The notes: generated by a model from the sequence alone, not told the origin. A stretch of DNA of 64,000 nucleotides from Planctomycetaceae bacterium (GCA_016793115.1 JAEUIN010000259.1:1-64000), one strand, 5' to 3'; shown: positions 1 through 9,405, counted from the first letter of the stretch. A program made the numbers and translations.

Positions 1-37
1 CGGGCTTGCGGCTTTTTTCGTATCGGAGAATTGCCGT

Positions 38-715
38 ATGAAGACCGCATCCCGCACCGCTCGCAAGTCGTCGTCGAAGGCCGCCGCATCTAAGGCCGCC
101 GTCCGCTCCGCTTCCCGCAAGCCGAGCCCGTCGAAGCAAGCCAAGTCGACGACGATCCGCAAGGTTCGCGGCGCCGCTCTCGCTCCGACGAAGCCCGCAA
201 CGTCGACCGTCATCCGCCACGGAATCACTGACGAACAACCTCGCGGCGCTTTCGTCGTCGTCATCGTCAACAGCGAAACGCAAACCGAAAAGTTGGTGCA
301 TATCGCATTCGAAAAAGAGAGTTGCGATAACTGGGCGAACAACTTCAACAGCCCGCGCGTGAAGCCTTTCCACGCTCACGCCGAAGTGCGCCGCATCGAT
401 CCGACGTCGGTTGTCGACGAACACGATCGGCCGATTTTCAAAGACGCGAAGCCGATCGACGACAAGGCCGCTCGTCTTCGCGCCGCCGCGACCGCCGAGC
501 CCTTCGCCACCGTGGCTCGCCAGTTCCGCGACTGGCTCGCGGCGATGAGTGCGAAGTCGACGGGCGGCACGCTTCCGGCCAAGGCGCTCGCCGCGGCGTT
601 CGATCAAGCGTTGTTCGGCGTGTTCTGTGCGCTTGATGATGCGATGATGGAGGCCGGCGGGACGAAGGGATACGCGGCTTGCAACTGTGCGACCAACTCC
701 GGGGAGGCCCGCTAA
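38..715 (+). CDS. Unknown protein with a basic, histone-H1-like N-terminal tail, coupled to the integrase
   Basis: A 225-residue protein of no family I recognise. The first ~55 residues are almost only Lys, Ala, Ser, Arg, Thr and Pro, like the tail of a histone H1-type DNA-binding protein. A folded part follows: a short beta-rich stretch (residues ~68-90), a Cys/Trp/Asn segment, and a helical C-terminal half. The start ATG has GGAG about 10 bases upstream. The stop lies two bases before the integrase ATG, and the integrase ribosome-binding site is inside this gene, so the two are probably translationally coupled. A DNA-binding role linked to the integrative element is inference; an excisionase or nucleoid-type accessory factor is possible. 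Confidence 0.6.
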   Translation: MKTASRTARKSSSKAAASKAAVRSASRKPSPSKQAKSTTIRKVRGAALAPTKPATSTVIRHGITDEQPRGAFVVVIVNSETQTEKLVHIAFEKESCDNWANNFNSPRVKPFHAHAEVRRIDPTSVVDEHDRPIFKDAKPIDDKAARLRAAATAEPFATVARQFRDWLAAMSAKSTGGTLPAKALAAAFDQALFGVFCALDDAMMEAGGTKGYAACNCATNSGEAR

Positions 716-717
716 CG

Positions 718-2082
718 ATGGCACGTTCCAACATTCAACACGATGAGCAAGGCCGCCCGCTGATTCAGTTCACCGGGCCGGATAAGCGGCGGCGGAAGAT
801 TCGGTTGTCGGATTTGTCAAAGCGCGACGCCGAACGCTTCGCCGACAAACTCCACGCGCTCCGACGCGCCGTGAAGTTCGGCAGCAAACTTGACGACGAC
901 GTATGCGCTTGGGCGGAGAACTTGCGAAGGGATCATTCCGAACTGTTCACCAAACTCGTCGAATACGGCGTGATGCCGAAGGCGTTGCAGCCCGACGTGC
1001 CGGCCGGAGTTCACGGCGCTACGATTCTCAAAACTGTAGGCGACCTACTCACCGCCTACATGAAGCACGTCGAAGCGCTCGCGGGCGACAAACGAAAGAA
1101 ACCCGCGACGTTGAAGTTCTACGGTCACACCAAAAGGAACTTGCTTGAATTCTTCGGCGAGTCGACTCCGCTAAAATCAATCAGCGATGTCGACGCGGAG
1201 GAATTCGAAGCGTACCTTGGGCGCAAGGCCGTCGAGAATCTTTCCCCGCGTGAAGGCGGCGGCGCCGGGCTCAGTTCCAACACCGTGAACCGTCGATGCG
1301 TGATGGCCGGGCAATTCTTTCGATTCGCCGTTCGCCGAAAAGCCATTCCCTCGAATCCGTTTGAGGGAGTCGGCGGCGTCGTTAAATCGAACAAGGCGCG
1401 GGTCCACTACATTTCGCGAGAGGTCGCCGCGGAGATTTTCAAAGCCTGTCCGAACCTTGAATGGCGGTTGCGGTTTGCGCTCTCGCGATTCGCCGGGCTT
1501 CGCACCCCGAGCGAGCCGAAGGGGCTCCGCGTTTCCGATATCAATTGGGACAAGCGGCGGTTTCTGGTTCACTCGCCGAAGACCGAGCATCACCCTAACG
1601 GCCAGTCGCGTTGGGTTCCGATCTTCAAAGAGTTTCCCGAGCTTGCCGCCGCTCTCGACGAGGCTTGGCACGCGGCCGAAACGGGCGACGGCTACCTAGT
1701 TCCAAATCGGAACCGGGAAAATCTCGGTCGAGAATTTCGGAAGATTCTCAAGCGGGCCGGCGTGAACGATTGGCCGAAGCTCTTTCACAACATGCGGAGC
1801 AGTTGCCAAACCGATTTGATGGGCGTTTATTCGATCCACAAAGTTTGTGCGTGGCTCGGAAATTCCCCTCGCGTGGCCCTGGAACACTATACGCAGGTCA
1901 CCGAGGCGGATTATGCCCTCGCGAGTGGTGCAGTTTCGGGGCACTCTGGCGCAATCCTGAGTGATCTGGTTAGCTCACCGTCCGACCGCCACCAACGAAA
2001 AGAGCTTCCTAGAGCACTGGTGAGCGCCGTAGGAAGCTCTGAGAATCAAACAGAGTGGGCGATACAAGACTCGAACTTGTGA
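718..2082 (+). CDS. Tyrosine recombinase (phage-type integrase)
   Basis: Site-specific recombinase of the lambda-integrase family, 454 residues. The N-terminal half has a SAM-like core-binding helical domain (roughly residues 100-220). The C-terminal catalytic domain shows the first Arg in GLR (about residue 262), Lys in SPKTEH, the His-x-x-Arg pair in HNMR (about 357-360), a Trp where a second His is also common, and the Tyr nucleophile in EHYTQ (about 391). I chose ATG at 718 because GGGGAGG sits 11 bases upstream; an in-frame TTG at 679 has no such site. The last codons read into the T-arm of the tRNA-Val gene on the other strand and use it for the stop codon, as integrases of tRNA-targeting elements often do. 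The element itself should extend left of the window. Confidence 0.88.
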   Translation: MARSNIQHDEQGRPLIQFTGPDKRRRKIRLSDLSKRDAERFADKLHALRRAVKFGSKLDDDVCAWAENLRRDHSELFTKLVEYGVMPKALQPDVPAGVHGATILKTVGDLLTAYMKHVEALAGDKRKKPATLKFYGHTKRNLLEFFGESTPLKSISDVDAEEFEAYLGRKAVENLSPREGGGAGLSSNTVNRRCVMAGQFFRFAVRRKAIPSNPFEGVGGVVKSNKARVHYISREVAAEIFKACPNLEWRLRFALSRFAGLRTPSEPKGLRVSDINWDKRRFLVHSPKTEHHPNGQSRWVPIFKEFPELAAALDEAWHAAETGDGYLVPNRNRENLGREFRKILKRAGVNDWPKLFHNMRSSCQTDLMGVYSIHKVCAWLGNSPRVALEHYTQVTEADYALASGAVSGHSGAILSDLVSSPSDRHQRKELPRALVSAVGSSENQTEWAIQDSNL

Positions 2083-2129
2083 CCCCTAGCTTGTCGAGCT
2101 AGTGCTCTAACCAACTGAGCTAATCGCCC
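2056..2129 (-). tRNA. tRNA-Val (GAC), with C at position 33; likely attachment site
   Basis: The reverse strand folds into a complete 74-base cloverleaf: acceptor GGGCGAT/ATCGCCC, D-arm GCTC/GAGC, anticodon stem CTAGC/GCTAG, variable GGGTC, and T-arm ACAAG/CTTGT with TTCGAGT loop. The anticodon loop is TCGACAA, giving anticodon GAC (valine). Position 33, almost always U, is C here. CCA is not encoded after discriminator A. The integrase gene enters from the 3' side, so this tRNA is very probably the chromosomal attachment site and its 3' part may derive from the element. Confidence 0.85.
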
Positions 2130-2458
2130 GAAAATAGTCGCCGCCGCCCTCGCCGGAGCCGAGTTCTCGGCCAATCGAGCGAACGCCGCGGACGTCGCGG
2201 TTGTCCGTTGTTTTGAGACACGCCGCGACAGGTTCCGTTCGGTCGTTGGTTTGCGACTGAACGGCGAACTGCCAAGTGTGACGCACAAATAGAAGATCGT
2301 CAAGTGGCCCAACGGACGCGAACCGCGCCGCCGACCTTGCCGGAAACCTAAAGACTGCTCTATCTTACGATCGTTCGCAGCCCTTTCGTCGGCCCTGCGC
2401 CGCGCGTCCTTGGTATGGACGTGATTCGGCGCCGGTTGCCGCTATCTCAGGACCACCG
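2130..2458. other. Intergenic region between tRNA-Val and thrS
   Basis: No convincing gene is present in this stretch. It holds the upstream sequence of the tRNA gene (read leftward) and of thrS (read rightward). An open frame on the reverse strand here owes its C-terminal residues to the tRNA gene and I do not accept it. Apart from a weak promoter candidate near 2337-2366 I see nothing of note. Confidence 0.5.
2337..2366 (+). promoter_or_regulatory. Possible sigma70-type promoter for thrS
   Basis: TTGCCG and TATCTT are separated by 18 bases, about 90 bases upstream of the thrS start. The match to consensus is only moderate. Confidence 0.3.
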
Positions 2459-4513
2459 ATGCTCCAAGTCAAACTTCCCGACGGCAGCGTAAAAGATTAT
2501 TCCCAACCGGTTCGAGTACTCGATGTCGCCAACGACATCGGTCCTCGTCTTGCCAAGGCCGCCCTGGCCGGCGTCGTCGACGGCAAAGTCGTCGGAATCG
2601 ATACCACTCTCCCGGCCGATGGCTCCGTCGATCTCAAGCTACTGACTAAGAAAGACGCCGAAGCGCTCGCCGTCATGCGGCATTCATGCGCCCACATCAT
2701 GGCCCGCGCCGTGATGCGGCTTTACGACGGAGTACAACTCGCTTTCGGTCCCACCACCGGCGAAGGCTTCTATTACGACTTCGCGATGCCGCACAAGCTC
2801 AGCGAAGAAGACTTTCCGAAAATCGAGGCCGAGATGGCCAAAATCATCAAGCAAGACGAAGCGTTCGAGCGCTTGGTGGAGCCGCGCGACAAGGCTTTGG
2901 AAGTCGTCGGCGATCTCAAGCAAGAGTTCAAAGTCGAGCACATATCGACCGGCTTGGCCGATCACCCGACCGTGTCGTTTTATCGCCAAGGCGAGTTCAT
3001 CGATCTTTGTCGCGGGCCGCATATCCCCAGCGCCGGCGCCATCGGGGCGTTCAAGTTGATGTCGGTCGCCGGGGCATATTGGAAGGGCGACGCCAACAAC
3101 AAGCAGCTTCAGCGGCTCTACGGCACCGCCTGGTTCTCGCAAGAAGACCTCGACGCTTACCTGCAAAAGATCGACGAAGCGAAGCGCCGCGACCACCGCG
3201 TGCTCGGCAAGCAGCTCGACTTGTTCAGCATCAACCCGCTCGTAGGCGGCGGTCTCATTCTTTGGCACCCGCGCGGCGCGATCGTGCGCGGCGAGTTGGA
3301 AGCCTTCGTCAAAGCCGAGTTGCAGAAGCGCGGCTATGAGCCGGTCTACACTCCGAACATCGGCAAGGTCGATCTTTACAAGATTTCGGGCCACTATCCG
3401 TACTACGCCGACGCGCAGTTCCCGACGATCAAGATGAAGGACCACCCGAATTCGCAGGCCGAGATCAAGGCCGGCAAGCCGGGCGAGACCGACGAATACT
3501 TGCTCAAGCCGATGAACTGCCCGCACCACATTATGATCTACAAGAGCCGGCCGCGCAGCTACCGCGACCTACCGGTGCGGTTGGCGGAGTTCGGCACCGT
3601 GTACCGCTTTGAGCAGTCGGGCGAGTTGAACGGCATGACCCGCGTGCGCGGTTTCTGCCAAGACGACGCCCACTTGTTTTGCACCGAAGATCAAGTAGCC
3701 GATGAGTTCCGCGGCTGTTTGGAGATGACTCAGTTCGTGCTGGAAACTCTCGGCCTAAAAGACTATCGCGTGCGACTCAGTTTTCGCGATCCGGCGAGCG
3801 ACAAATACGTCGGCGCGCCGGAAGTATGGGACCGCGCCGAACGCGAGCTGGAGCAAGTCTGCCGCAGCATGAATTTGCCGCACATGAGCATCGCGAAGGG
3901 GGAAGCGGCGTTCTACGGCCCCAAGGCCGACTTTATCGTCGCCGACTGCCTCGGCCGCGAGTGGCAACTCGGCACCGTACAGCTCGACTACAACCTGCCG
4001 AGCGAACAGCGTTTCGGGCTGGAATACACCGGCGCAGACAACCAGCCGCATCGGCCGATCATGATCCATCGCGCTCCGCTGGGCTCGATGGAGCGTTTCA
4101 TCGGAGTGCTCATCGAGCACTTCGCGGGCGCGTTTCCGCTATGGCTGGCTCCGGAGCAGGTCCGGGTGATGACGGTGAGCGAAAAGTTCGCGGAATATGG
4201 ACACCAGGTTGAAAAGCGGCTTCGAGAGCTCGGACTTCGCGCGACCGGCGATTTCCGGGCCGAGAAGATCGGCTCGAAGATTCGCGACGCTCAGCTACGG
4301 CTCGTGCCCTATATGTTCGTGGTCGGCGGCCGGGAAATGGAAGAGGGGGCCGTCAGCGTCCGCGACCGGATCGACGGGGACGTCGGCAGCCTGACGCTCG
4401 ACGCTGCGATCGAAAAGCTCCAAGAGGAAATCCGGACCAAGCGAATCCGCCAAGTCGCCAAACCGACGATTGCGGCCGCTTCAGCCTCGGGTGCCGAAGC
4501 CAATGAGTATTAA
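2459..4513 (+). CDS. thrS: Threonine-tRNA ligase
   Basis: Class II aminoacyl-tRNA synthetase charging tRNA-Thr in the cytoplasm; 684 residues, somewhat longer than the ~640 of E. coli because of an Ala/Ser-rich C-terminal tail. Domains in order are an N-terminal TGS domain ([11 protein letters not shown]), the editing domain with its HxxxH (HSCAH, about residue 80) and the CRGPH segment, the catalytic core, and an anticodon-binding domain. Zinc ligands are recognisable as Cys in MNCPHH, His in QDDAHLF and His in MIHRAPLG. Class II motif 2 is [10 protein letters not shown]. infC follows after ~175 bases, the order also seen in enterobacteria, but a separate promoter lies between them. Confidence 0.97.
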   Translation: MLQVKLPDGSVKDYSQPVRVLDVANDIGPRLAKAALAGVVDGKVVGIDTTLPADGSVDLKLLTKKDAEALAVMRHSCAHIMARAVMRLYDGVQLAFGPTTGEGFYYDFAMPHKLSEEDFPKIEAEMAKIIKQDEAFERLVEPRDKALEVVGDLKQEFKVEHISTGLADHPTVSFYRQGEFIDLCRGPHIPSAGAIGAFKLMSVAGAYWKGDANNKQLQRLYGTAWFSQEDLDAYLQKIDEAKRRDHRVLGKQLDLFSINPLVGGGLILWHPRGAIVRGELEAFVKAELQKRGYEPVYTPNIGKVDLYKISGHYPYYADAQFPTIKMKDHPNSQAEIKAGKPGETDEYLLKPMNCPHHIMIYKSRPRSYRDLPVRLAEFGTVYRFEQSGELNGMTRVRGFCQDDAHLFCTEDQVADEFRGCLEMTQFVLETLGLKDYRVRLSFRDPASDKYVGAPEVWDRAERELEQVCRSMNLPHMSIAKGEAAFYGPKADFIVADCLGREWQLGTVQLDYNLPSEQRFGLEYTGADNQPHRPIMIHRAPLGSMERFIGVLIEHFAGAFPLWLAPEQVRVMTVSEKFAEYGHQVEKRLRELGLRATGDFRAEKIGSKIRDAQLRLVPYMFVVGGREMEEGAVSVRDRIDGDVGSLTLDAAIEKLQEEIRTKRIRQVAKPTIAAASASGAEANEY

Positions 4514-4560
4514 AGCCGACCCACAAACCGGCGAATTCCGCCGGCAATCGCGAAAATAGG

Positions 4561-4590
4561 TTGACATAACCTGATTTTGCGATGGATATT
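4561..4590 (+). promoter_or_regulatory. Promoter upstream of infC
   Basis: A perfect -35 box TTGACA (4561-4566) is followed after 18 bases by GATATT (4585-4590), four of six matches to the -10 consensus. It lies ~100 bases before infC, so infC can be transcribed apart from thrS. The leader between them is gene-free. Confidence 0.5.
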
Positions 4591-4689
4591 TGTACGGTTA
4601 GATAGTCAGATTGTCGCTATTGCCGACGCCCCACTTGCCGGGGTTCGTCGTAGCGTTGTTGTTTCATTGTCGATTTGGAGGACCGAGCG

Positions 4690-5190
4690 ATCGAAAAGGC
4701 ACAGAGAGTGAATGAGCAAATCCGGATTCCGCAAGTGCGTGTGATCGGTGCGGACGGAGCTCAGTTGGGCGTGATGCAGACGGAGCAAGCTTTGACGTTG
4801 GCGCGCGAGGCCGAACTCGACCTTGTGGAAGTGGCTCCGACCGAGCGTCCGCCCGTTTGCCGAATCATGGACTTCGGCAAATTCAAATACCAACAAAACA
4901 AGCGACTCCACAAAAATCACGCGCATCAGACGAAGATCAAAGAAATTCGCCTTCGTCCGAAGACCGATGCACACGATCTATTGACCAAGACGAATCACGC
5001 CCGCGAATTCTTGGCCGAAAAGAACAAGGTCGTGATCTCGGTCGTCTTCAAGGGGCGCGAAATCGCGCACATGGAAGAAGGCCGCAAGGTCGTCGAGAAG
5101 ATGATCAAGTCGCTGGAAGACGTCGGCAAGCTCGACGGCAACCCCAGCACGATGGGCAAGCGAATTATTTGCACCATGTCGCCCAAGTAA
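4690..5190 (+). CDS. infC: Translation initiation factor IF-3, probable AUC start
   Basis: IF-3 binds the 30S subunit, keeps it apart from 50S and proofreads the start codon and initiator tRNA. The family signature RVNEQIR...VRVIGADGAQLGVM opens the protein, and the C-terminal domain ends with the usual GKRIICTMSPK-type tail; at 166 residues it is of normal length. No ATG stands near the start. A strong Shine-Dalgarno GGAGGA (4677-4682) lies seven bases before ATC at 4690, whereas in-frame TTG at 4675 overlaps that site and GTG at 4708 is 25 bases away. I therefore start at AUC. Rare start codons (AUU, AUC) are known for infC in other bacteria and let IF-3 repress its own synthesis; the same control is likely here. 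Confidence 0.9.
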   Translation: MEKAQRVNEQIRIPQVRVIGADGAQLGVMQTEQALTLAREAELDLVEVAPTERPPVCRIMDFGKFKYQQNKRLHKNHAHQTKIKEIRLRPKTDAHDLLTKTNHAREFLAEKNKVVISVVFKGREIAHMEEGRKVVEKMIKSLEDVGKLDGNPSTMGKRIICTMSPK

Positions 5191-5220
5191 CGGCCGACAC
5201 GTCCGCCTCGGGCGAGGCCG

Positions 5221-6315
5221 CTACTTTTGAAGCGCCTCGCCTTTGGCCGCAAACTTCTTCAGCCATGCGCCGATAATCGCACCGGCCATCGTCTTATCGT
5301 CGTATTCCTCCGGGCGCTTTCCCCAATAGAAGCTGAGCCAGCCGGCGGCCGGCGGACTCGACTTATCGACGAACTCCAGCAGTTCCTCGCTCGAGCACCC
5401 GAGCGGAAACATCTCCTCGACGACGATCGGCTTGCCGACGTCGAACCCGCGCAAGGTCTCCAAAGCTTGGTCGACTTTGCCGCTCTTCGGATACAGATGC
5501 ACGGCGACGAAGTCGAGCGGCCCGCACACTTCGCTCGGCACGAAACCCGAAGTGAGCCCGGGCTTCGCCAAGCTCCAATCAACGAGGCCGACGGTGACCA
5601 TGTGGCGCTTGTCGTGCTTGCGAACGGCCGCGGTTAACTTCTCAATCCAGGCTTTTGCGACGTCCGGACGGCGGCGAGTACCGAGTTCGAGCGAGATGAC
5701 TTGCACGAAGTGCTTGTCGCCCAAGGGCGGCCCCAGCCAATCCGTTCGCTTCCCGCCCGCTCCCGGCACGACCGGTTCGTTCATCAGGTCGTAGCAAAAT
5801 ACTGCGTCGCTCGCCGCGCAGGTTTTCGCGACCGCTTCCCAAAACGCGGCCTGGGCCGCCCAGCGATCCGGCTCGCTGAGCGTATCGTACCACGGCGGCA
5901 CGTCGCGTTTGTGGTAGCAGCCTAGCCCGGTGACGTCGAGATAGAGCCCGGTCGACTCGGCTAGTTGCAACAACTGTCGCAGCTTGCCGAGCGCGGCCTC
6001 GTTCGGTCGATCCGCCGCCGCCATGAATTTTCCGAACTGCAAATGCACTCGGACGACGTTGGCCCCGAGGTCGCGCATCTCGGCGAAATCGCCGGCAACC
6101 GCGGCCCACTCGGCGTCCCAATAATCTTCAATGAGGCGGCCTTGTTCGTCGCGATCGTAATTCACGCCCCACGGCGTGAAGGCAGTATCGGATTTTTCCA
6201 AGACGAAGCCGCGTCCGTTCGGCGCGACACATACGCGTTCCAAGGCATCGGCCCGCTCTCCGTCGTTCAGCGTCGCGAGACACAGACAGATGATCGCCGC
6301 GGTAGTTCGCACCAT
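5221..6315 (-). CDS. Secreted GH5-like glycoside hydrolase
   Basis: A 364-residue exported protein resembling cellulase/mannanase family GH5. A signal peptide (hydrophobic IICLCLA, cleavage near GERADA) precedes a TIM-barrel-type sequence. The probable acid/base Glu is in YDLMNEP (about residue 177) and the nucleophile Glu in IVVEEMFPLG (about 300), the spacing expected of clan A enzymes. ATG at 6315 has a perfect AGGAGG five bases upstream; a GTG two codons earlier overlaps that site. It starts a group of secreted polysaccharide-active genes. The substrate cannot be told from sequence alone. Confidence 0.8.
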   Translation of the reverse strand: MVRTTAAIICLCLATLNDGERADALERVCVAPNGRGFVLEKSDTAFTPWGVNYDRDEQGRLIEDYWDAEWAAVAGDFAEMRDLGANVVRVHLQFGKFMAAADRPNEAALGKLRQLLQLAESTGLYLDVTGLGCYHKRDVPPWYDTLSEPDRWAAQAAFWEAVAKTCAASDAVFCYDLMNEPVVPGAGGKRTDWLGPPLGDKHFVQVISLELGTRRRPDVAKAWIEKLTAAVRKHDKRHMVTVGLVDWSLAKPGLTSGFVPSEVCGPLDFVAVHLYPKSGKVDQALETLRGFDVGKPIVVEEMFPLGCSSEELLEFVDKSSPPAAGWLSFYWGKRPEEYDDKTMAGAIIGAWLKKFAAKGEALQK

Positions 6316-6407
6316 GACCACCTCCTGGGTAAGCTGTCACCCTAGTGCGTGTCGCCGCGTGATGCAATCGTATCTTTCCCCATCCCGTTCATTCGGAGAC
6401 GCCGCCG

Positions 6408-7724
6408 ATGGCGCACCTCTTCTGCCGATCGCTCGAAATGCGGCTCGGCGTTTTGTCGCTAGTTTGCATTCTCGTAACCACCGGCGCGTCGCACCCCATG
6501 GACTCGCCTGCCGATCCCGCGGCGGCATATGGCTTCGGCGCAGCGACGAAAGGCGGATCAGGCGGTGCGGAACTCCTCGTCACGTCGCTCGACGACGACC
6601 CGAAGTCGCCGCAGCCCGGCACGCTCCGCTGGGCGGTCGAACGGAAAGGGCCGCGAATCATTCGTTTTCGAGCGGCAGGCAATCTGCGGCTCCGCACCGC
6701 ACTGGAAATCCACGAGCCGTTCCTCACGATCGACGGCTCCGACGCCCCCGGGTTCGGCGTCTGCCTTTGCGATCACAGCCTGCAGGTTAAAGATACGCAC
6801 GACATCATCGTCCGCCACATCCGCGTGCGCCGCGGCGACGTCACCGTGCTCAAGCGCAATCGACAAGAGACGGTCAAGCGCCCGAAGAACTCCGGCGACC
6901 TCGACTGCATCGCCGCCGATGATTCACACAACCTCTTATTCGATCACATCTCCGCCTCTTGGTGCACTGATGAGGTTTTCAGCATCGTCCGCTGCCGCAA
7001 CGTCACGATCCAATGGTGCCTTCTTTCCGAACCGCTCAGCAATCCGGCCCTTCACCCCTACGGCGACAATCACGCCTATTGCCTCAACACGAGCGCATCG
7101 ACTCTCTCCGTTCATCACTGCCTCTTCGCGCACTACGTCATGCGCGGGCCGCAGTTCGAGGCCAACGACGTCCGCCGCGACAACGACATCCATCCCCGTT
7201 TCGAAGCGGTCAACAACGTGATGTTCGACTATCAACGTTCCGGCTCGCGATACACGACCGGCATCGAAGACCGTCCGGAGGAAGCCGCTGAGAAGACGTT
7301 TCAGTTTCACTTCGTCGGCAACTACTACTTGAACGGCCTTGATCGCCCGGAGATCGATGCGGAACGGAAACATGGCGAGAGCCAGGGCGTGGCCGTTTAC
7401 GTCGCCGGCAATCTCGGCCCGCATCGCAGCATGGCAACCGATGACGAATGGAATGTGCTATTTGCCGGCGAAATCGCGATGCGCTCCGCACCCGATGAAA
7501 TCCGCCGCCAAGTTTCCACGACGCCGTTATTTCAATCCCCGGCTCCAATCCCGCCGGAGTCGGCCGCCGCAGCCATGAAACGCGTGCTTGCCGAAGCCGG
7601 CTGCTCCATCCGCCGCGACGAGGTCGACCGCAGGATTATCGACGAAGTCCGGAATCGGAACTTTGGTCGCGTAATTCGCTCGCAAGCCGATGTCGGCGGT
7701 TGGCCGAACTTGGATGAGCGATAA
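6408..7724 (+). CDS. Secreted pectate-lyase-like beta-helix protein
   Basis: A 438-residue protein with an N-terminal hydrophobic segment (LGVLSLVCILV) typical of a signal peptide and a body like polysaccharide lyase family 1. It has the YGFGAATKGG opening, then GTLRWAVE, TIDGS, the HDIIVRHIRVR strand pattern and the SASWCTDEVFS/VTIQWCLLS ladder of a right-handed beta-helix. Start ATG at 6408 has CGGAG upstream; an internal ATG at 6438 would give a more usual signal peptide and is an alternative. It is divergent from the GH5-like gene (93 bases apart), which suggests a shared control region and a common plant or algal polysaccharide target (inference). Confidence 0.78.
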   Translation: MAHLFCRSLEMRLGVLSLVCILVTTGASHPMDSPADPAAAYGFGAATKGGSGGAELLVTSLDDDPKSPQPGTLRWAVERKGPRIIRFRAAGNLRLRTALEIHEPFLTIDGSDAPGFGVCLCDHSLQVKDTHDIIVRHIRVRRGDVTVLKRNRQETVKRPKNSGDLDCIAADDSHNLLFDHISASWCTDEVFSIVRCRNVTIQWCLLSEPLSNPALHPYGDNHAYCLNTSASTLSVHHCLFAHYVMRGPQFEANDVRRDNDIHPRFEAVNNVMFDYQRSGSRYTTGIEDRPEEAAEKTFQFHFVGNYYLNGLDRPEIDAERKHGESQGVAVYVAGNLGPHRSMATDDEWNVLFAGEIAMRSAPDEIRRQVSTTPLFQSPAPIPPESAAAAMKRVLAEAGCSIRRDEVDRRIIDEVRNRNFGRVIRSQADVGGWPNLDER

Positions 7725-7945
7725 ACGTGGGTCGTCGCTCGCTCATAACATCGCGACTTCTCGCGGTTCCGCGCGTTGCGGCTTTTCGCCAAGACGCGTC
7801 GTAGAGGCCGCCGTTACCGGCACGGAACGCCATTTGCCCCCTCGGGTCGTTCGCGACACGTTGCGACAATCTCCAGGCCCACTGCCGCAAGAGGCGAGTG
7901 TCGATCGATCAACTTGGTGCCTGATCGCTCTGAGGAGAGACAACC

Positions 7946-9331
7946 ATGCGGGTTCACAAGATTACCATCTTAGGGTTCGTAGCGACCGCCGCCCTCGCGG
8001 CGCAGACCGCGCTCGCTCAGTTGGCCGCTCCGCCGATCGTCGGCTCCCAGCCTTCGGAGGCGAACCAAGACCTTCGCAGCAACACCTTCGAACCCGGTCA
8101 GCCCGCCGCACTGACCAATAAGATCGTAACTCCGATCCCGCTCACCGCCGCGGAGCGCGATACGGCGCTGGCAGGTATCGATAAGCATATCGCGGCCGAC
8201 GTCGCAACTCTTAAAGAAAAACTCAAGGGCGTCCTCCCAGATGAGATCGCGATTTTGGCAAAGACATCGGGCTGGACTTCAGAGAATCAGCAAGCGCTAG
8301 TCACAGCGCTGCGCGCCGGCGATCCGACGGCCGTCTTGCAGGCTTGGTCCCAAGGCAATCCGAAAGACACCGCGGGCGGCGAAATCGTCGCCCGCCAAGT
8401 TTCGATGCGTAAAGTGGTCACGCAGCTTGAGCAAGACCTCTCCAAGAACCAAGCCTCGGTCGTGCAAGACGTTGCGGATTTGGAAATGGCGTTGAGCAAG
8501 ATCACCGCGACGACGCCCGCCGCCCAAGATTTGGAGCCGATCGTCGATTCCCTTAACAATTGGGTGCAAGTCCGCAAACTCGTCGAGGCGGCCGCGCCGC
8601 AGAAGGGTCCGGTCGCAAAGCTGCCGACCGGGAAGATCCAATTGATTTACGACCCCGGTCTCGAAATCGGCACGGCAATAGTTCTCGGCGCGGACGCCAT
8701 GCTCATCGGCAACCAAGGCAAAGGCCCGCTAAGCATCGCGAGCGGCAACGCCGCCGAAGCGCTCGGTCTGCCGATCGTCAACGGCGTTTCCGTTCCCGCT
8801 TTGGAAGGGGAGCCGATGACTGCGGGAACGCTGCTTGTTAACCCGAGCACGACGAAAACGACGATCAACTACAACGTTAACGGGAACCATTATTTGATGG
8901 AACCCGGCATGGCTCAGCGCCTACCTCCCGGCGCGTCGTGGGTCGTGGAATACGATCGCGGACAGAACTACGGCCCCGCCGCCTACACGCTCGGCCCCGG
9001 AACGTTCTATTTCACGCCGAGCGACGAAGGTTTGCAACTCTTCGAACAATCGTTCGACGTCGTGATCGACAACACGCAGAACAAGCAGGAATTCAATGCG
9101 ATCGTCGACGGCAAAAACTTTACCGTTCCGGCCGGCGGCACGCGGAAAATCGCCGCGCCCTTTCCCATTGCAATTCGATTCGATCGGGGTAACGGCGGTG
9201 AATTCGTGACGAAGATGATCTCATTTAGCGGCAACGTCGAAGTCGGCGTCAACGCTGACGACAACCTCTGGGACATCTTTCCTACGAACGACAACCAACG
9301 TGCCGTGACAAAACTGAAGCTGTTTCAATAA
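7946..9331 (+). CDS. Secreted protein of unknown function
   Basis: I do not recognise this 461-residue protein. It has a clean signal peptide (hydrophobic ILGFVATAALAAQTALA) and then a helical, Ala/Lys/Asp-rich part (residues ~60-200). Its C-terminal half is beta-rich with Gly- and Asn-containing repeats such as NPSTTKTTINYNVNGNHYLM and PGTFYFTPSDEG. No catalytic motif is visible. The start ATG has GAGGAGA about seven bases upstream. A good intrinsic terminator at 9406-9437 ends the transcript, so it is probably a single-gene unit. Confidence 0.75.
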   Translation: MRVHKITILGFVATAALAAQTALAQLAAPPIVGSQPSEANQDLRSNTFEPGQPAALTNKIVTPIPLTAAERDTALAGIDKHIAADVATLKEKLKGVLPDEIAILAKTSGWTSENQQALVTALRAGDPTAVLQAWSQGNPKDTAGGEIVARQVSMRKVVTQLEQDLSKNQASVVQDVADLEMALSKITATTPAAQDLEPIVDSLNNWVQVRKLVEAAAPQKGPVAKLPTGKIQLIYDPGLEIGTAIVLGADAMLIGNQGKGPLSIASGNAAEALGLPIVNGVSVPALEGEPMTAGTLLVNPSTTKTTINYNVNGNHYLMEPGMAQRLPPGASWVVEYDRGQNYGPAAYTLGPGTFYFTPSDEGLQLFEQSFDVVIDNTQNKQEFNAIVDGKNFTVPAGGTRKIAAPFPIAIRFDRGNGGEFVTKMISFSGNVEVGVNADDNLWDIFPTNDNQRAVTKLKLFQ

Positions 9332-9405
9332 CACTCTTGCTTTTCCCCCTGCGGCACCGCATTCCGGCGCGCAGGCCGTAAGTGTCGAGCGGACAGATTC
9401 TGCGG

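Noticed and set aside
2046..2312. Small minus-strand open frame over the tRNA-Val gene
   Set aside because: Its C-terminal residues come from translating the tRNA gene itself; no ribosome-binding site is present.
4526..4542. CCGGCG...CGCCGG hairpin after thrS
   Set aside because: The stem is only six bases and no T-tract follows, so I do not call a terminator.
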